DNA from: Bacteroidota bacterium
GTDB lineage: Bacteria > Bacteroidota > Rhodothermia > Rhodothermales > UBA10348
NCBI GenBank assembly: GCA_004356385.1
Contig: SMXL01000152.1
Coordinates: 1 to 10,091, forward strand
Direction of reading: 5' to 3'
Length of the DNA: 10,091 nucleotides
Within the stretch, counting starts at the first letter, position 1. Each line of letters starts with the position of its first letter. Shown here one piece after another: positions 8,101-10,091 of this stretch. The notes beneath the pieces are model-generated. The model was not told the DNA's origin. It saw nothing but the letters and a program-made list of their open reading frames with translations, and did not search any database. Both the position numbers and the translations under genes were made by a program.

Positions 8101-8552
8101 ACGATTTAACGGATCTGGTCGAAGACGCCGTCCTGGCTGAATTCGATCGCCTGAATGACCGGGGCGGAGTCCTTGGGGCGATGGAGACCATGTATCAGCG
8201 AGGAAAAATCCAGGAGGAGAGCCTGCTCTACGAACATAAAAAGCACTCGGGTGAACTGCCGATGATCGGTGTAAATACGTTCCTGGGATCGGATTCCGAG
8301 TCAGATTCTGACGAGCCCCTTGCCCTGATGCGTTCTACCCGAGAGGAAAAAGAAAGACAGATTAAGCACGTGGAAGAATTTCGGTCCGCGCACGCCGATG
8401 AGAGCGATTCAGCGCTCGCTCGGCTTCAATCCGTAGCCAGGTCTGGCGAGAATACCTTCGAATCGATGATGGACGCCGTTTGCACTTGTTCGCTTGGTCA
8501 GATTACACACGCTTTATTTGATGTCGGTGGTCAATATCGACGCAATATGTAA
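5103..8552 (+). CDS. icmF: Fused isobutyryl-CoA mutase (B12 domain, G-protein chaperone, mutase)
   Basis: A 1149-residue adenosylcobalamin enzyme that interconverts isobutyryl-CoA and n-butyryl-CoA by radical carbon-skeleton rearrangement. Domains run in the IcmF order. The B12-binding domain (about 10-140) has [10 protein letters not shown] (21-30), with His24 the expected cobalt ligand, and a glycine-rich loop at 98-103. A linker follows (about 145-200). The MeaB-like GTPase chaperone (about 200-420) has a Walker [10 protein letters not shown] (210-218), [16 protein letters not shown] (241-256), ETAGIGQSD (306-314) and NKFE (353-356), glutamate replacing the usual last aspartate of NKxD. 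The mutase barrel (about 560-1149) has [13 protein letters not shown] (831-843), with catalytic His835. Phe599 (RMFAGEG) and Gln797 (DQAQNTC) sit where methylmalonyl-CoA mutase has Tyr and Arg, favouring isobutyryl-CoA. ATG 5103 has no clear ribosome binding site but gives the normal N-terminus. A B12 GTPase chaperone is built in, so none is needed nearby. Confidence 0.95.
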   Translation: MEQKDYKPTHAIRFVTAASLFDGHDAAINIMRRILQAGGAEVIHLGHNRSVKEIVDTAIQEDAQGIAVSSYQGGHMEFFKYMHDLLEEQGAGHIKVFGGGGGVIIPDEIAELQAYGITRIFSPDDGMDLGLKGMIQVMLKECDFSTTDEAVAGKASAEKPAGVTTATVGQLARELTLVEAGSNGIATASGGDGASDPDAQRIIPAVGITGTGGAGKSTLTDELVRRFLLDFDDIHIAVLSVDPTRPKTGGALLGDRIRMNAIFGEEGQRVFMRSFATREANRATSRALRESIDVCRIAGFDLIILETAGIGQSDTEIADLTDLSIYVMTQEFGAPTQLEKIGMLDVADFIAINKFEKRGSEDALRDVRKQMQRNREDFESSPEAMPVFPTMASHFNDPGVTELYLGLLERLNEDFEFGRTSNLSANTENSGTAAKEEALIPARRQDYLGAISLTCRDYRENAEQQIDIARKWDALAISLDLLNAAPETEKAIATLTGLKTERWEALEPNSKTILDSWDAMIEQYGAESFTYVVRGKDFVVPLVSESLSGLQIPRVSLPRTKSAADRLRFGLLENAPGKFPFTAGVFPFKREGEDPTRMFAGEGSAERTNLRFHLVSEDTPAKRLSTAFDSVTLYGFDPHRRPDIYGKVGNAGVSICTLDDMKRLYSGFDLCDPATSVSMTINGPAPMILAMFLNTAIDQQVEKHLRASGNWDNVSSEIEERLGKTRPRYEPYGPNGPESGLPQTHDGSGLGLMGTHASQLVKWGFLGSEEYERIRHHALTAVRGTVQADILKEDQAQNTCIFSTEFALRMMGDVQQYFVDNGVRNFYSVSISGYHIAEAGANPISQLAFTLSNGFTYVEYYLARGMNIDDFAPNLSFFFSNGMDPEYTVIGRVARRIWSIAMRDRYGANERSQKLKYHIQTSGRSLHAKEIQFNDIRTTLQALLAVYDNCNSLHTNAYDEAITTPTEESVRRAIAIQLIINRELGLANNENPLQGSYIIDDLTDLVEDAVLAEFDRLNDRGGVLGAMETMYQRGKIQEESLLYEHKKHSGELPMIGVNTFLGSDSESDSDEPLALMRSTREEKERQIKHVEEFRSAHADESDSALARLQSVARSGENTFESMMDAVCTCSLGQITHALFDVGGQYRRNM

Positions 8553-8691
8553 TCTTGTGGTCTCGTACAAAGTGTTCTCGGTCAGCGTAGCTTTATGCAG
8601 CGGTGTCACCTTTTTGATTTTAACTCGTAGTGTGGCGATACCCGAAAAACTTCTTTAGCCCATATTTCGGCATGCCCGAGAAGAGAGAACT

Positions 8692-9540
8692 ATGAGACTA
8701 GCATCAGTACTTTTTTTCCTTCTTTTCCTCGCATTCATCGTGAGCGCCTGCGACGACTCTGGCGAATACGACAGCGAAAGCATTTCCGAGGAGATCCGTG
8801 ATCAAATTGAAGAGGTCGAAGAAGATCTCCAACGAACGCGGGAGAGATTGGAGGAAAGATTGCAACAAGCTGAGGAAGCCATTCGGGACGAACTGGAAGA
8901 TTTTGAAGACGATGATTCGGTCACGAAAGAGGAACTCGAACGACTTCGGTCAAGGATGTACGAATCGGCCCGGAAGATTCAAGAGGAGCTCAGAGACAGC
9001 GACAAAGGTTTCGAATTGGCCATGCAGGATCTGAGCTCGGCGCTCGAGCAGATCGGCAAGGCCTTGACGGATGACTCCGATATTGAACCGGTTCCGTATA
9101 GCAAGCTGCGCGATCTACTCCCACGCAAAGTAGCCGGGATGGAGCGTTACGACACGGATGGTTCGTCAAAGAGCGTGCTCGGAATTCGCGTTTCTAAAAT
9201 CGAAGGAAAGTATGAAGGGGCCCGGAGCGACATGACGATTGCGATTGTGGACCTCGGATCAATCAGCGGAGTAGCTGCACTCGGGATGGATTTTATTGAC
9301 GCGAAAATCGATCGTGAGTTTGGAGATGGATTCGAAAAAACTACGGAAATCGACGGGAATCCGGCATTTGTAGAAGTCGAAAACCGGGGACGAGGCAAGC
9401 GATACAGCGCGTTGATTATGGTTGCCGAGCGCTTTATGATCGTGATCGAGGCCGAAGGCCGCGATCTGGACAGCGATATCATCGAAGAAGTCGTTGACCG
9501 TATCTCGCTGAGGCGTCTCAAGAGACTGGCCAGGTATTAA
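8692..9540 (+). CDS. Coiled-coil lipoprotein of unknown function
   Basis: I do not recognise this 282-residue protein. Residues 1-20 are a lipoprotein signal with a hydrophobic core and lipobox VSAC; Cys20 would be lipidated. Acidic residues follow at once (CDDSGEYD). Residues about 30-125 are highly charged, Glu/Arg-rich and heptad-like, predicted as a long coiled coil. Residues about 135-282 look like a compact alpha/beta domain: a KLRDLLPRKVAGMER entry (138-152), a strand MTIAIVDLG (181-189), an Ala/Gly-rich helix, NPAFVEV (223-229) and a closing strand-helix pair (ALIMVAERFMIVIEAEG, 240-256). This resembles a pattern I have seen in uncharacterised envelope proteins, but I cannot name the family. 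The start ATG follows a purine run (8678-8689) that may act as ribosome binding site. It lies 139 bases after icmF, probably with its own promoter, and converges on nfi. Confidence 0.8.
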   Translation: MRLASVLFFLLFLAFIVSACDDSGEYDSESISEEIRDQIEEVEEDLQRTRERLEERLQQAEEAIRDELEDFEDDDSVTKEELERLRSRMYESARKIQEELRDSDKGFELAMQDLSSALEQIGKALTDDSDIEPVPYSKLRDLLPRKVAGMERYDTDGSSKSVLGIRVSKIEGKYEGARSDMTIAIVDLGSISGVAALGMDFIDAKIDREFGDGFEKTTEIDGNPAFVEVENRGRGKRYSALIMVAERFMIVIEAEGRDLDSDIIEEVVDRISLRRLKRLARY

Positions 9541-10091
9541 GTACTTATTACCAAATTTCCCTTCTTGGAAAGATGATGCGCCAGCCGGGTGGGCTCCGGG
9601 ATTTTATACCGGCTCGTAGACGCAAGTGTTAAATTCAGAGCGTCGTTGAGCTCCATTTTGTGACCCACACTGACGAATACCGGATTCACACGGGCCCGGC
9701 TCCTAAGCACCGCACCAATGAGTTCATTTTTGTCCGTGAGCGGCGACGAATCCCCTTTCGCCATGCCCGGTTCCTGATACGCCCCGATCAATCTGGACTT
9801 TGCCACGCCGAGAGACGGGATGTCCAGCAGAACTCCAAGATGACAGGCCAAACCAAAGCGTCGCGGATGGGCGAAACCATGTCCATCTAGCATGATGGCA
9901 TCCGGGATGCGGCTCAGAAGCTCTAGCGCGGGCAAAATAGCGGGTATCTCACGAAAACTCAGCAGTCCGGGCACATACGGGAAGACAGTCGGACCTTCCC
10001 AGGTTACCGAGTCGACCGGGCTCAAGTCGTCGACATCCAAAACCACGATGGCAGTCCGCACGCGATTTACCTTTACGGAAACGTCTATTCC
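9537..10091 (-). CDS. nfi: Endonuclease V (deoxyinosine repair), N-terminus cut by window edge
   Basis: The minus-strand frame is open through the right edge, giving 184 codons without a start. The enzyme nicks DNA one base 3' of deaminated bases such as hypoxanthine and begins their repair. Counting from the edge codon, GIDVSV (1-6) holds the first catalytic Asp3, FPYVPGLLSFRE (37-48) holds the strand-separating wedge and Glu48, and MLDGHGFAHPRR (67-78) holds Asp69 and His75. GVAKSRL (94-100), a SPL-like loop, NPVFVSVGHK and the closing PEPTRLAHHL box also match the family. A GTG at 10061 would drop the first catalytic aspartate, so it is not the start; some 30 or so further codons probably lie beyond the edge. 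The stop codon shares TTAA with that of the convergent lipoprotein gene. It is unlikely to be functionally linked to its neighbours here. Confidence 0.94.
   Translation of the reverse strand, partial: GIDVSVKVNRVRTAIVVLDVDDLSPVDSVTWEGPTVFPYVPGLLSFREIPAILPALELLSRIPDAIMLDGHGFAHPRRFGLACHLGVLLDIPSLGVAKSRLIGAYQEPGMAKGDSSPLTDKNELIGAVLRSRARVNPVFVSVGHKMELNDALNLTLASTSRYKIPEPTRLAHHLSKKGNLVIST

Noticed and set aside
8642..8676. CCGAAA/TTTCGG inverted repeat and the palindrome GGCATGCC upstream of the lipoprotein gene
   Set aside because: Six-base arms with a 17-base loop and an eight-base palindrome can occur by chance; no matching copies elsewhere in the window support a binding site.
10031..10061. 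GTG 10061 as the start of the endonuclease V gene
   Set aside because: The frame continues upstream to the edge and encodes GIDVSV, which holds the first catalytic aspartate; starting at 10061 would remove it.

Overview
The window is ordinary-looking bacterial chromosome, densely coded and roughly balanced in base composition. It carries eight protein genes, two of them cut by the window edges. No RNA gene, insertion sequence, CRISPR array or phage gene is visible, and no gene-free stretch exceeds about 140 bases. The gene order nuoM - nhaD - pcd - nuoN at the left is the strongest clue to the host. From memory of the literature, the same insertion of an NhaD-type antiporter and a pterin carbinolamine dehydratase into the complex I genes is described for Rhodothermus marinus. 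The weak Shine-Dalgarno sequences before most starts and the lipoprotein with acidic residues right after its cysteine also fit the Rhodothermota/Balneolota/Bacteroidota group. Lineage is an inference and no species is claimed.

Left block (1-3603, plus strand): the last 75 codons of NuoM (proton-pumping subunit of complex I); an NhaD/CitMHS-type Na+/H+ antiporter with a signal peptide and a His/Asp/Glu-rich periplasmic N-terminus; a 98-residue pterin-4a-carbinolamine dehydratase five bases downstream; and complete NuoN with its key charged residues. Tight spacing suggests one transcript, linking the respiratory proton pump to sodium/proton exchange.

Middle block (3686-8552, plus strand): an Fe/Mn superoxide dismutase with the Mn-type second-shell glutamine; an Sfp-type phosphopantetheinyl transferase starting at GTG; and a 1149-residue fused acyl-CoA mutase, IcmF (B12 domain, G-protein chaperone and mutase in one chain). 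The IcmF active site matches isobutyryl-/n-butyryl-CoA mutase, not methylmalonyl-CoA mutase. A weak terminator-like hairpin sits at the end of the dismutase gene.

Right block (8692-10091): an unrecognised coiled-coil lipoprotein on the plus strand converges on an endonuclease V gene (nfi) on the minus strand, the two stop codons sharing a TTAA. The nfi gene runs off the right edge.

I found no convincing undescribed system. The points most worth a second look are the antiporter and pterin enzyme inside the complex I genes, the metal-binding-like N-terminus of the antiporter, the acidic tail of NuoM, and the uncharacterised lipoprotein.
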